Source: Archegozetes longisetosus (Eukaryota; Arthropoda; Arachnida; Sarcoptiformes; Trhypochthoniidae). Taken from it: a DNA stretch of 64,000 nt. Made by a program: the position numbers and the translations under genes. The notes under the pieces were generated by a model. The model had not been told where the DNA came from. It was given only the letters and a program-made list of their open reading frames with translations, and did not search any database. Positions 1 through 11,335 of this stretch are shown here, piece by piece (positions within the stretch are counted from its first letter, which is position 1; each line of letters opens with the position of its first letter). The DNA lies in the NCBI GenBank assembly GCA_018873245.2, contig JAEMBT020000009.1:2732001-2796000 (forward strand). The letters run 5' to 3'.

Positions 1-663
1 TAATGATAGAAAGATGATAAAATGCTCTTCGATCCATAAATCAAATTCTCTTCATAAATCTACTTTTTATGAAGTCTATAACTTGAAAAGATTTCTAATA
101 AATAATAATTGTGATCAAAATCGATTATAAAGAAGTGAAGGAAATAATCTTAATCAAATATTTTAAAGAGAAACAAAACTGAATGTCGATAGTTTGTTTT
201 TCGATTGTATGCATACCTGACCTACTTCTCATCCTTATGCCAATGATTGTTATATTCAGTCATCCACATTGGGTTCGAGCCTTCGCTCGCGCGTTGGCTA
301 GTATTCGGAACATTACATCGAGTCAAATGAGTCTCTGAGCCAAACGCTGTGACCGTTGCAGCTTTTAGTCGTCGTCCATATCTATAAACAGAGTTCAACT
401 CAAACACAATATGAAAATCAAATACATATTGAGATAATTCTTGAAAACACTTGAATTTTTCAATTATTTAAGAAAGTCTAGTGGAGACCTGAGCCCACCT
501 TGCTTACCGTGTAGTTATGGTGCTACTTTTATCTTATCTCTAAAGATAAGACAAGAGAACAAAACGCAAGATATTTCATATCCTTTTTCACATTATTAAC
601 AAATTATTATTGAAATGATATTATTTTTTAAATTATCACAGAATATAAGCTTCCAGTTATAAT
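1..663. other. No gene recognised
   Basis: AT-rich sequence without a convincing reading frame. A short GC-richer patch near 270-300 contains a GGTTCGAGCC string resembling a Pol III box B, but I could not fold a tRNA around it. Confidence 0.4.
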
Positions 664-1660
664 TGTAGTGGAGTTTTAGATTTTGATCATTCGAGTAAAG
701 TAGACGAGTTGAGTAATAAACAAGTAATTGATTTTAAGAATAGCTTGTTTCATACAGTCAATAAAATATTAATGATTTTGGGTTATAATGGTGTAAGTTA
801 TCAGGGAATAGAAGAGTTGATTATAATATTGTTATGTATAAACCAAAACTAAGTGATAAACATATCATTAATAATTGTTGTAGTATAGAACATTCAGTTG
901 TATTGATAATTGAGATGGTCATTTATAAGCGTGAGGTTTGGCTATTTATGCATGGATGGAAAGTGCAAGTGATTATGACGTGTCAAAGCCATATCACGTA
1001 AAAAGATTTAACGGAGAAAAAATTGAAGCAATCTCATGTGGTTCTGATTACTCAGTGGCTTTATCCGAACCGTCTTAAGTAGAGATTGGAATAGATATGG
1101 CCAACTCTTATTGGAAAAAGAAGACTCTTACTCACCCAGAATTATCGAAGACAATTGCAAAGATTGGTAGCAATATGTTATCAAGTATCATGACTTTTGG
1201 ATGAAGAAATTAAGATAACGAAAGTCATAATATTATCTTTCAATAGAGTTATACTTCAAATCATCGAAAAAACCATACAAATACTGGGATAGATGAATTG
1301 AATCAAAATCAATCAGAAATAATAAGCCATTTGAGCTATGACATCGCAAGTGAATTATTAATTGAATTTCTAGGAGCTGTCGATTTTCTACATGAACAAT
1401 ACCTCTCATTATCTACAGAGACCTGGAACAAGCGAATATTGTGATAGCTAATGGAATGAATGGTAGATTTGTTAAGTTAGCTTACTTTGGTTTAGCAAAA
1501 TTTCACGATCTTGAGAGACAGTCTTATTGAAATTATACAGAGATGCGGACATACACCCTTCAAGAAGTTATAAATTCAAAAAATATGACGTTAAGGCGGA
1601 CACCTATAGCTTTGGGATCATTACTGAGGAACTATTCAATATTGACATTAATACGTAAGT
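664..1660 (+). pseudogene. Decayed RCC1-repeat/protein kinase gene copy
   Basis: This stretch matches, piece by piece, the RCC1-kinase gene at 58136-60365. The match begins with the segment equivalent to LSNKQIVDLNNSYWHT and runs through an RCC1 blade (KPKLSDKHIINN) to a kinase C-lobe. In one frame near 1390-1540 the catalytic loop reads YRDLEQANIVI, followed by KLAYFGLAKFHD, so the HRD histidine and the DFG aspartate are both altered. Next come VKADTYSFGIITEELF and a GTAAGT donor-like site near 1652. Stops and frameshifts break it throughout and it has no start codon, so it is surely non-functional. It keeps the catalytic-loop region that the 58-60 kb copy has lost, and no terminal inverted arms are visible around it. 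Confidence 0.75.
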
Positions 1661-2128
1661 CACTTAAATATCTTTTATAAACTTTTGACCAGAAGAACTT
1701 TATAAAGAGGAGCAAACTAAGTGATAAATATTCAGCAATTTGTAGACTTGTCGGTCAAACGACAGTCTTGAAGGCGAATTCACGACCAGATTAGGTCAGT
1801 TTTTGAGCGTGAAGTTTATAAACTTTGTGTTTAACTCAATTTTGAAGTAATAAACAAATTAAGTCAATTAAAGTTTATATTTCATTAGAACGAAACAAGA
1901 TTTAATAATAGAATGAGTTCTTAAAGTAATTTCTGATTAAGAAAGAACTTTTTGAAACTATTACTACAATTATATTTTTGGAAAATAGTTGACTATTTAT
2001 TAAATTAAATAAATTAATAACACGCGTTCTTAACAGAAGGTAAACTTTTGTTCGAAATCATTTCGATACTATAAAAATGAAATGGACACTTGTATTTAAC
2101 TCAAATTATTATTACAAAAAGTTTAGTT
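1661..2128. other. Intergenic, AT-rich
   Basis: No coding or RNA feature recognised. It separates the RCC1-kinase relic from the minus-strand zinc-finger genes. Confidence 0.4.
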
Positions 2129-3495
2129 TCATTTATGAATCTTAATGTGTTTTTGTAAATCTTCCGAACGAAAGCATTTGTGTTCACACCCGGGCCAATT
2201 ACAGACATATCTCCTATCGTTCTTATGAATTTTTAAGTGTCTGTCCAAAACAGCTTTTAATTTAAATTTCTTTCCGCATTCGGGCCAATCGCAGATGAAA
2301 TTTGTTTCTTGAGAATGAACACCCATTTTATGAGTTTTCAGACAACTCGATCTAATAGTGGTATATTCGCATCCGGGCCAATCACACGATAGAACCGGCG
2401 CTTCTTTTGTATGAATTTCTTTTCATGCTTTCTCAAACTATTCTTATTTTTGAAAACAGAATTACATCCATTGTATTGACACTTAAATAGAGGACGAATT
2501 GTTTGATGAGTCAGTGAATGATATTTGAGATCATAATTTGTTTTATAGTCTTTGAGACATCCCTCAAAAGAACACTTAAACGGTCTTTCATTTGAATGAC
2601 TGCTTTTGTGAAGAACTATCTCTCCTTTAGTTCTAGTTCTATGGCTACAGTTTGGATAGTCACAAGTGAAAGGCTTTTCGGTCGAGTGCGTAACAATATG
2701 TTTATTTAATTGACCACAAGTTTTATACTTTTTGTCACAATTGAAAAGATGACAAATAAATTTCTTTTCTGTCACGTGAACTAATTTAATGTGTCTCTTA
2801 AGCAGATATTGACCAGCGAACGCTTTACCACATCCCTCGTGAATGCATTTGCAAGGATTAAGTCCGATATGTCTGTTTTGATGCGCCAAAAATCGCTCTC
2901 TTTCACAAGTTTTATAATCACACCCGATTTGATCGCATTTATAAAACTTTTGAACGCCTTTCCAATATTTGGTTGATTTTTTCTCAGAACTATCGCTTTC
3001 GAGTTTACCCGAACATTGATTTTCTATATTTGTTGAATTAATTGATATTTCGTTTGAACCATTGGTCAATCGTTTGTTATTAATTGAATTTGTATTACTA
3101 ATACTTAGACAATTATTAACACCTTTTTGAAAGTTATCATAACTAGTCTTAAAGTGACCGCTTTCCCTTAAATTACTTGTGTTTGCGTTTTGTTCATTAG
3201 TACTAATAATAAGTATGTTATCTTCGGTTGAGTTGACTTCTTTCTTATTTAAAACTTCTTTATATTCGTTCTCTAATTGTTGTAATCGTTGAATTTCTTC
3301 TGAATTTAATTGGGACTTAAACTTTTGACAAATATTACTTAAATAGGATTTAACTTTAGTCAAGACATGCAGACACCTGTTCGCAAACAATAACTCGTTT
3401 TTAAGTGTTTCATTTTGTTGGCTCAATTGACCCAAAGTAGAGTTTGCTTTAATTGTTGCAATTTTATCACATATCGTATCACCATTCGTAATCAT
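2129..3495 (-). pseudogene. C2H2 zinc-finger gene, intronless, 1-nt frameshift
   Basis: Putative nuclear DNA-binding protein. I place the start at 3495 (MITNGDTICDK), which lines up with the starts of the paralogues at 5374 and 33343. The N-terminus has a leucine/glutamate-rich coiled-coil-like stretch, then an Asn/Ser-rich linker, then nine TFIIIA-type C2H2 fingers of the CDWPGC/CDYPNC style. After finger 6 the frame breaks near 2411-2427, where an A-run is one base short of codon phase. Fingers 7-9 continue in the next frame down to the stop at 2129. The fingers on both sides are well conserved, so the lesion is recent or is an assembly indel. Target and role are unknown. Confidence 0.75.
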
Positions 3496-3777
3496 CTTTA
3501 TTAAAATATGTGTCAATAATTAAATAATAACATAAAGTATTGAAGTGTTTATTTCCCTAGAATACATTTGAAAAGCGAAACATTCAAATTTAAGGGGTCT
3601 CTGCTATATTGCTAAAAATAACGGTACATTTAAATGTTAAAGTCTCAACTTTTAGTATTAAAATAGTTGTTTTTTGATTTATAAAATCATTTCTTAATCA
3701 CATACTTTTTGAAAGATTCACATAAGGAACTAACGAGTTTTCCTCAATAAATATGAAGAGTTATAAAGAAACTAATG

Positions 3778-4041
3778 CTAAATATTGACTAAAATCGAAC
3801 ATACGATCACATAAGTTTGTACTATGTCATTACTTTGTTTAGTTCCTTCATCAAATAGATCGTACAGTTGAAAACTTAATAGTCCGCGATAGCAACAGAA
3901 AAAAATTGTTACGTTCATTTGCCCACGATGCGCATCAATTGTTTGCCAAATTTTGTTTGTAACTTGCTTTAATATATCGAATTTTCTTTGAATAAGTTTC
4001 TTAATATGTTCAACATTATAGTCTGATGGAAAGCATTCCAC
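3778..4041 (-). CDS. Possible small hypothetical protein fragment
   Basis: An 87-residue open frame lies between two zinc-finger genes. Its composition is protein-like (for example DILKQVTNKIWQTIDAHRGQ) rather than low-complexity, but I recognise no family. It has no clear signal peptide and the frame is not obviously continued upstream. It may be a gene fragment or chance. Confidence 0.2.
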   Translation of the reverse strand: MECFPSDYNVEHIKKLIQRKFDILKQVTNKIWQTIDAHRGQMNVTIFFCCYRGLLSFQLYDLFDEGTKQSNDIVQTYVIVCSILVNI

Positions 4042-4120
4042 GAGACATCACTTCTGGTTGCTATCGAGAATTATCAAGTTTTTGAGTGCAAGTTATATGT
4101 TCAATTCTAAAATAGAACTT

Positions 4121-5374
4121 TTAATTATTGTTTGAACATTTTCTCATATGAGTCTTGATATGCGCTTTTAAGCCACTAGATTGTATGCATCGAAATTGAC
4201 ATCCAGGCCAATAACAGACAAACGGTTTATGATTTTTATGGATCATTAAGTGTTTCCTTAAAATGCATTCCCACCTGAACTTTTTTCCGCATTCGGGCCA
4301 ATCGCACGCGAAGTTCATTTCTTCCAAATGGACACCCATTTTATGAGCTTTTAAGACACTTGGTTTACGAGCCTTGTATTCGCATCCGGGCCAATCACAT
4401 GGTATAATCGGGGCTTTATTCTTGTGAACCTCTCTCTCGTGTTTTCTCAAGTTTTGTTTTGATTTGAAGTCAGACTTGCACCCATCGTATGAACACTTAA
4501 ACGAACGATCGATTCTATGACTCACTAAGTGACATTTAAGTGTATTTTTAGTTTTAAAGCTTTCGAGACATCCCTCAAGAGTGCATTTGAAGGGTTTATC
4601 ATCTGAATGCTTAGATTTATGAATATTGACTTGTCTTTTGTATCGAGCCCTATACTCGCAGTTTGGATAATCACAAGCGAATGGCTTTTCATTCCTATGT
4701 ATTTTCATGTGAGTGTTATATTGGTTTAAAAGTTTGAACTTTCTTCCACAATTCAAAACTTTACATTCGATAGTCTCCTGTAAAGTGTGCACAAATCGAG
4801 TGTGAGAACTAAGAGATTTTTGGCTGACAAATGTCTTATTACATCCATCGAAAGTGCATTCATAAGGTTTAAGCCCTTTGTGTCTGTTTTGATGTCCTAA
4901 CAGTGTTTCTTTGGCTGTAGTCTTATAATTACATCCAATTTGATTGCATTGGTAATATTTTTCAACTCTTTTCCGCTTTTGTTTTGTTTGCTGCTCACAG
5001 ATATCGATGTCTTCTACCTGTCCGTTATTTGAATTGCTATCATGACTAACGTTTGTAGCGATTGGATTACTATTACTTTCGGATACTTGACTGGAGTCAT
5101 TTTGATCACTATTATTTTTATGAATTTGTTGCAGTACACGTTTATACTGATTCTCCAATTCTTGTAATTTTCGAGTTTCTTCTGAATTGAATTCTGGTTT
5201 CAATTTATCGCATATAATGTCCAAAATAGACTTAAATATTTGACATATGTTTAAACTTTTTGTTGCGTATAATAATTGACTTTTAAGCCTTTTGTTTTCT
5301 TCAATCAATTCGCCGTTTTTACCGTTGGTTTCAATTATAGATAATTTATCATTAATTTCGTTATTCGTCATCAC
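4121..5374 (-). CDS. C2H2 zinc-finger protein, nine fingers, intronless
   Basis: Intact 417-residue frame from MMTNNEINDK. Residues about 20-85 form a coiled-coil-like segment (LIEENKRLKSQLL, then KLQELENQYKRVL). An Asn/Ser-rich linker to about residue 140 follows, then nine tandem TFIIIA-like fingers to the C-terminus. Each finger has C-x4-C spacing and H-x3-4-H, with linkers such as GLKPYEC and NEKPFAC. The last three fingers carry CDWPGC, CDWPEC and CYWPGC. It is probably a sequence-specific nuclear nucleic-acid-binding protein; the target is unknown. It is the only fully open member of three intronless paralogues here (2.1, 4.1 and 31.7 kb). An intron-rich relative at 36.7-38.6 kb shares the layout. 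No promoter motif was recognised upstream. Confidence 0.85.
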   Translation of the reverse strand: MMTNNEINDKLSIIETNGKNGELIEENKRLKSQLLYATKSLNICQIFKSILDIICDKLKPEFNSEETRKLQELENQYKRVLQQIHKNNSDQNDSSQVSESNSNPIATNVSHDSNSNNGQVEDIDICEQQTKQKRKRVEKYYQCNQIGCNYKTTAKETLLGHQNRHKGLKPYECTFDGCNKTFVSQKSLSSHTRFVHTLQETIECKVLNCGRKFKLLNQYNTHMKIHRNEKPFACDYPNCEYRARYKRQVNIHKSKHSDDKPFKCTLEGCLESFKTKNTLKCHLVSHRIDRSFKCSYDGCKSDFKSKQNLRKHEREVHKNKAPIIPCDWPGCEYKARKPSVLKAHKMGVHLEEMNFACDWPECGKKFRWECILRKHLMIHKNHKPFVCYWPGCQFRCIQSSGLKAHIKTHMRKCSNNN

Positions 5375-5699
5375 TTTTACGAAATTGACTGTAAAATAGT
5401 AATAATTAAACGAAAAGAAATACTAAGTGTTTACTTGTTTGAACACGTTTCAAAATACGTTTCAAAACAAAGCATTGCACAGCACATTGAGGGGTTTTCT
5501 CACATTACTTAAACTTAAATTTTATAAACAGTAAAAATCGTGTCATTTTACTTTTAAATTAATTTGAAGTTGAGTTGCATTGAAAAATATTAAAATTAGT
5601 TGTTTCAAACGTAAAAACATTACCAATAAAAGCCTTAACACTTATCCTATGCCTTTAATTGTTAACAAATTTAATTTGAACTTTAGTAGAAAACAAAGT

Positions 5700-6362
5700 G
5701 ATCAATTACTGATGGACTACGGCACATCTTCCACTTTACCGACTGGCTCACTGTTTGACCGCCGGGAAAGTGGGTAGTCCTGTAAACGTAAGTACAACCG
5801 TGGAAGGCTTCTTCGTATAAATTTACCTAAAAATTGATCAGCCAAGCGGTCGCCAGCCGATATTCTGGACCGCCCAGATATTGAAAACAGCCGTAATTAG
5901 GTTGAACGGATATCTGGGCTATGGATTTTTGGCCTATTTTTGCGCCACCAATTGGAAGTTAAAGAGATTCCGGAGTGTCACTACTTTATGGTTAGACGTT
6001 GTGACTAACAAACTCTTCTTCCGATCATCTAAAGTGAGTTGGCTATTGGAGCTTGAGTCTGGTCGGACGAATGGGCTGCTTACCGATGTCCAAATGCAAA
6101 TGGTTATGAACATGACATCTTCAAACATCAGCATAATTTCTTGAATCCTGACAGCGGTATTAACACTCAAACAGTAGAATATCTATTGGGCCACCTAAAG
6201 TTCAAGATTTTCTATCGTATGCACGGAACCACGTCTGATCTTTTACCAAGTTACCTTGCGGAAGCGTGGTGGTGGTCAATTAATGAAAAGCCGAATAAAT
6301 TATTAATAATACATCGTGATATTCGCAGTTTTTCTGTAATTTTTTATCCCTTTATTTTATGA
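5700..6362 (+). pseudogene. Decayed ISXO2/IS1595 (Merlin-type) transposase
   Basis: A frame-broken coding relic. Near 6050-6250 the translation reads VWSDEWAAY, then HNFLNPDSGINTQTVEYL, then a segment ending in LLPSYLAEAWW. That is the order and wording of the C-terminal half of the DDE domain of ISXO2-like/Merlin transposases (SDEW, the N-F-V-D-P-x-T-G-x-H-T-Q stretch and the terminal SY(I/L)AE). Upstream pieces such as LPTGSLFDRRESG fit the N-terminal part only loosely. Several stops interrupt it. The tail is repeated at 18064-18180 and the start at 11390-11560, which ties it to the duplicated unit. Confidence 0.6.
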
Positions 6363-7082
6363 ACTTTATCATAGTATTTATTCTTTTACACCATATACTT
6401 TATAGATTTCATGAATTTTATACATGAACAAATTTCATAGATAAGGGGTATTGTGTAAGCTTTTAATGATTAGTAATTCTTCATATATTCATACTGGGAT
6501 CGAACGCTACAGTTATAATTGCTTACTATGATCACTGGGATCGCATGCTACGTCATTATCCAATGAATATATAACATAGAATGTTCAGGTATTCCATACA
6601 GGACGACCAGATTGAGATCGATGTAATGAGGGATAAAATTTTTCAAAGGGTCCCCCATTAATTTAAAAATAATTATTTGGATGCCAGAAGAACATGAATT
6701 TATTATTAAATTGAATTTCTATAAAGGTTACGAAATTATAAACTTTTTACTTGATTTAATAGCATCTAATAATTTTTTGTTGAAATTTATTATACTTTTA
6801 TTGAATTAGTCTTAAGTATAAAAGTAGTCAACTTCTCAATAAGATTGATAAAACTACTCTTACCCCAGGGATCTAATTTATGTGTGAAATAACTGGTTCC
6901 TAGAACTATCTCAAAATAATTTTCTCATTTGGACAATTATGATTATTTGTTAGGTTAAAATATCTGTGGAATGTGGGACAAATGCGTCCCACATCGAGGG
7001 CTTGCATATTGTGGGACGAAGCCACTTAATGAGGGACTGCCCCGCACCATGAGAGATGTTTCGTCACCCTGATTCAATACCG

Positions 7083-7596
7083 TATTTTGATGAATCTGGG
7101 CTAATGGGTATGAATAGATTCTCGGGCTCCCACTCTTAATTGTGATACGTCATTTGATTTGAATCGTCGAGCTGAAAATTTTGATACCACACCTGATCCC
7201 AACCCGAACCAAACCTGATTTGAACTAAAGTATAATAGGTTAAGTCGCGAAGCGACTTAACCTATCATCCCTCAGTTTATACAAGGCTTGCTTGGGTTAC
7301 AACTTGAGAAACCCAGGTTTATCCATTACGAGGTACTAAACCGAGCAAACGTGGATATCTCGAGAACTATTTATGATGATTGGTCAAGTGAGGTATCAAA
7401 TCGCTCAGTTCGATGTTCTGAGTCCAATGATATATCACTTGTCGTGGTCAGCCACTCTCGTCGGGAGTTGACCAGAAGTGGTCAAGTGTGGTGTTAAAAT
7501 GTTCTGCTCGACGAACTGAATCTAATAGTGTATCACATTTGGGGGTAAGGGGTTGAGAACACCTTAGACCCACTAGCCTGGATTGATCGCCGTATT
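7083..7596. repeat. Inverted-repeat MITE, copy 1
   Basis: The ends are imperfect inverted repeats. The left end has ctgggctaatgggt, and the right end read in reverse has caggctagtgggtct. The interior has further alternating inverted segments with gtgatac/gtatcac motifs. A second copy with the same ends lies at about 54003-54508. No coding capacity; probably a non-autonomous DNA transposon. Confidence 0.6.
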
Positions 7597-7791
7597 TAAA
7601 TATGCGCCCAGTATTGTACTTAATAAGTGCATTGCAGTTGAAAATAGGAAAACTAACAATGAAGCACGCAAACGATCGTAGTGATAATTAAATGAGCAAA
7701 CTATGAGCATGAAAAGCAAATTAATTTTATTATAAGTTTATTCAATTAAATCTATTTTATCAGTTGGAGAGAAATGATTAATTGCTAAATG

Positions 7792-9148
7792 TTATTCACA
7801 GCCATAAGTATCCGGATTAGAACCTTTACGGAACAATCCATAATTAGCTGCTCTTATAAGTGGTCTATCAATTGCACAACAGGTGCGGTTGATGTCGTCT
7901 TGACTGATTTCCCAAATAAAAATTCCACCGAAACCATTATCACGAACCCATTCGGCTTTTCTGATGAGAGAAAATATTTAAAATTCACTAAACGTTAGGA
8001 AATCATAAAACTAATTCATTGTTTACTGCTTTATTCTGTTCGCGTCATCATAACCAACCCATTGATCGCCTTTATAAGCAATCGGTCCATCAGGATGCAC
8101 ATACTCTTTATTCCAACCATTAATCTTGATATTAGGGCAAATAGTTGAGTATGGTTGTGCACTACTGGCAGTGACTGGCGCTCCGATTCCGTGTTGGTTC
8201 GGGTCTAGTAATGTAAATGATATTCCATAAAAGGGAACACCCATTAATAGTTTGCTTTTGGTTATATGTGTTAGCCACCAGTTCATTGTATTTTTGGACC
8301 AATCGAAGCCCTAATGATGACCTGTTTTTCCGGCCCACATCCCGGCATTATCGTAGGTCATGACATTTACGTAATCAAGAGAACTAAATTTGATCATCAA
8401 TTAAGTGAACAAACATGCTTAAGTCAATTAAATTCTTTTGAATTCCTTAATAACTATTTAGCACAGAGTAATCATAGGCCTTATCTGCCAACCATCGGCC
8501 ACTATTTACTGCCACAGACAATGATAGTTTAGGTTCTTGTCTATCAAATGAAGCTCTGAGTTCCTGATCAAAAATATTTATTCTTAATGTTCTATCAAAA
8601 TCAAGTTTTCAAATTTAGATTACCTGAAGAAGTGATGAGAAGTTTTGTTTATCAGTTTTAGGACCAGCCTTACAGTCTGATTGCCAGCAAACTGGGAATT
8701 CCCAATCCAGATCTAGACCATCAAATCTGTATTGCTTCAGAAATTGAGTCGATTGTTGAACAAAATCAGCTCTTGATTGGGAGTTAGATACCATACGAGA
8801 ATACTTATCCCCAGCGCTATCGGCCCAACCACCCAAAGCCAGGATGATCTTCAAATTAATATTGACTAATTTGAGATCATGGACTTTTCGGACAATATCC
8901 ACTTCAATACTAGTGTCATTGAATCTTATTAGCAGCGAGTTTTGATCTAATATCGCGAATGAATAGTGAATATGAGTACATAGATTGGGATCTATGCTAT
9001 GGATGGGCTGATTGTGCATCCAATAACAGACTATTCTTTGTTCACAATGAACTTGGATTAACATCAGGAGTAAGGAAAACACTTTCAATAACATTGTTCT
9101 CGTATAGTGCAGTCTGAGATACTGTAAGAATAATACTTTAAATATCAC
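7792..9148 (-). pseudogene. GH18 chitinase-like gene copy A, inactivated
   Basis: Exon equivalents by comparison with copies B and C: 8624-9148, 8454-8563, 8027-8383 and 7792-7960. Exon 1 encodes a signal peptide (MLLKVFSLLLMLIQVHC) and the GH18 catalytic motif FDGLDLDWEFP, with the DxxDxDxE acids intact. Two lesions kill it. A TAG at 8311-8313 in exon 3 replaces the serine codon found in copy C. The exon 2 donor at 8452-8453 is TT where the other copies have GT. The family hydrolyses chitin or binds it as chitinase-like lectins. No chitin-binding domain is present. The annotated start could instead be the methionine 18 residues downstream. Confidence 0.85.
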
Positions 9149-10404
9149 TACTTACTATCAATACTTTAAACAATAGTGAAAAAAGAAGTTATCTCGCCTT
9201 TTATACTTGTTAGGATTGAAAGAAATTCAGGCTTAAGTCAACAAATAATCAGTCAGTTACTAATGTTTACAAGAAACAAATTTCAAAAAACCTACTCATT
9301 CCGAATAGGTTATCAGAAAACTTACTTCCAGTAAAGTATGAGCAGTAGATTATAATTTTAATCAGATTTTAAAGCTATCTATTACACTATTGCAAATTTA
9401 TTGCATTAATTACGAAATAGAATGCTTTGAATGACGAAAAGTACTCGTTTGGTTGTTATCAGTTCTGTATTGAACAAACTTTTGACTGATATCCTATTGA
9501 ACTTGAAATCAAAGTATCAGAAAAACAAATTGCAAACACATAAACATTGGACTAGTCAACTGACAAATTACACTTGTATTCGTAAACAATCATCTAACGC
9601 AAACAGTAATCTTAATCCTCATTTAATAAGATTAATGATATTCTTGGTCTTATCTATCGATCATTTTTTCATAAAATAGAATTCAGATCAAAACATTTTT
9701 ATTGGAAATTGTGACCTAGTAGTTCTTAGATTTTCTAGTGGCTTCAGAATCAATGAAATGATGTCACTTTCCATTTGATCACAGTTGAAGTGGCAGATCA
9801 GTAGAAAATTTTTAATCAACGATTTTCTGGAAAAGGATTGTTGCAGTTCAGTAAAATTCACAATATATATACATAAAGATTAATCTTAAAGATTAATACA
9901 AAACAGGTTTTAAATTGAGTCTTAATAAAAGTTTGAACCATTCAAATATTATTATGAGTATATATGATGCATTTGATTCAGTAACGACTTGTGTGGAGAT
10001 ATAAGGTTCATCGGATTATTGCACTAAATTAATGTTTAGGTCTTACTTTACATTCAGACAAATTTTCATAATATGTTTCAATGAGAAAAATATGATTAAA
10101 TCGGCAAAAATGTTGTCTCTAATTCCTATAGAAAAGCATTACAACTAAGATTTGTTTTGCACTTATACATCATATGAGTATGTTAACTGCATATTTCATT
10201 TATTTATGCAATACTAACTATGGACCCTCGGCAGCGAACGGCACAAATTTGAAAATTTTTTTTTACAAAACCATTCTTAGGCACACTACAAAACACATAT
10301 CAAAAAATTAGCTGCCAACGCGTTACGTAACATATATTTTTTTGAAATTTAATTTTTTCAAGTTCTATGGATTACTGTTTGAATGCAGGGTTAATCAAAT
10401 AGCC

Positions 10405-10475
10405 TTCATGGCGCTGAGGTAGAGTGTTTGATATTAAACATCTAGGTCTCGGGTTCGATACTTTGATTTCCAAAT
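10405..10475 (+). ncRNA. tRNA-like block in left palindrome arm
   Basis: The sequence has a D-arm/box A-like string (TGGCGCTGAGGTAGAG), then TGTTT and AAACA that could pair as an anticodon stem, then a box B-like GGGTTCGATACT. Order and spacing are those of a tRNA or the tRNA-derived head of a SINE. No full cloverleaf was confirmed and the anticodon loop looks one base short, so this is probably tRNA-derived and not a working tRNA. Confidence 0.45.
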
Positions 10476-10724
10476 TTTCTTTACCTCTGAAACTTTAGTA
10501 ACTTTAATTTTTTGACATATTTTATATGCAAAATGTGTTTTTATTTGTAAACAAATCGTTTAAATACTATTCAATTGTGAAATTTGTTAATTCACTGACA
10601 ATATTAAATGAATTCATTTTCACAATTGAATAGTATTTAAACGATTTGTTTACAAATAAAAACACATTTTGCATATAAAATATGTCAAAAAATTAAAGTT
10701 ACTAAAGTTTCAGAGGTAAAGAAA

Positions 10725-10798
10725 ATTTGGAAATCAAAGTATCGAACCCGAGACCTAGATGTTTAATATCAAACACTCTACCTCAGCGCCATGAAGGC
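10725..10798 (-). ncRNA. tRNA-like block in right palindrome arm
   Basis: Mirror copy of the left-arm block with the same box A-like and box B-like strings on the minus strand. The two would transcribe towards each other across the palindrome centre. Confidence 0.45.
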
Positions 10799-11073
10799 TA
10801 TTTGATTAATCCTGCATTCAAACAGTAATCGATAGAACTTGAAAAAATTAAATTTAAAAAAAATATATGTTACGTAACGCGTTGGCAGCTAATTTTTTGA
10901 TATGTGTTTTGTAGTGTGCCTAAGAATGGTTTTGTAAAAAAAAATTTTCAAATTTGTGCCGTTCGCTGCCGAGGGTCCATTGTAAGTTAAATGTGAGTCA
11001 ATTATTTACAAACTCTTGAGATAAAACTTTATTTTTTTGTTTACGTTAATTTTTTTATTTTTAAAATCTTAAA

Positions 11074-11335
11074 ATGTGTGATTTATTAAAAAACAAATTG
11101 AAAAATATCATTAATTGTGTTATAAATAAACAAACGCCTATAGACTTGATTAATAATGAATTGATGCAAAAGTCTAAAGAAAATGAAAAGAAGCGCACAT
11201 CACATCCAATCTCATGGCAAAAAATATGAGAAACATTGAGAAATTGAGTAAATTATTGAAAATAAATGATTTGAATGTATTTGAAAGTTGTGCTACTTTA
11301 AACGCGATTCTCTCATTTCTGCTCATAAGGCTATA
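11074..11335 (+). pseudogene. Unknown small coding-like fragment
   Basis: Begins with ATG and reads MCDLLKNKLKNIINCVIN, continuing to HPISWQKI before a stop at 11227. In another frame the protein-like sequence goes on immediately (NMRNIEKLSKLLKIND, then LNVFESCATLNAILSFLLI). The switch lies in an A-run at 11219-11226. A more decayed copy is at 48090-48350. I recognise no family. It could be a fragment of a mobile-element protein carried in the dispersed duplicate. Confidence 0.35.

Larger units (their letters stand above)
5580..9963. repeat. Segmental duplication unit A
   Basis: First of three related units. Segments at 5620-5780, 6240-6620, 6680-7080 and 7640-9960 recur at 11390-11530, 18060-18480, 24020-24380, 13850-16010 and 24380-26690. 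The unit holds a decayed ISXO2/Merlin-type transposase and chitinase copy A. Similarity to the other units stops near 9963, where a different repeat shared with 47.1-48.4 kb begins. Confidence 0.8.
10220..10980. mobile_element. 761-bp near-perfect palindrome (foldback element)
   Basis: The left arm, about 10220-10582, is repeated as its reverse complement at about 10619-10980. I see only a handful of mismatches and indels (for example ccat versus cgat next to agaacttg) and a loop of about 36 bases. The termini are ATGGACCCTCGGCAGC and its complement. No reading frame is present. Each arm contains a tRNA-like block with Pol III-like boxes, annotated separately. A transcript through it would fold into a hairpin of about 360 bp. 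Confidence 0.85.

Noticed and set aside
260-310. Possible tRNA from a box B-like GGTTCGAGCC
   Set aside because: No box A at proper distance and no acceptor or anticodon stems could be drawn.
9431-9679. Short frames repeated in all three duplication units (also 15476 and 26142)
   Set aside because: Repeated only because the DNA is duplicated. Substitutions do not favour silent positions by eye and no domain is visible.
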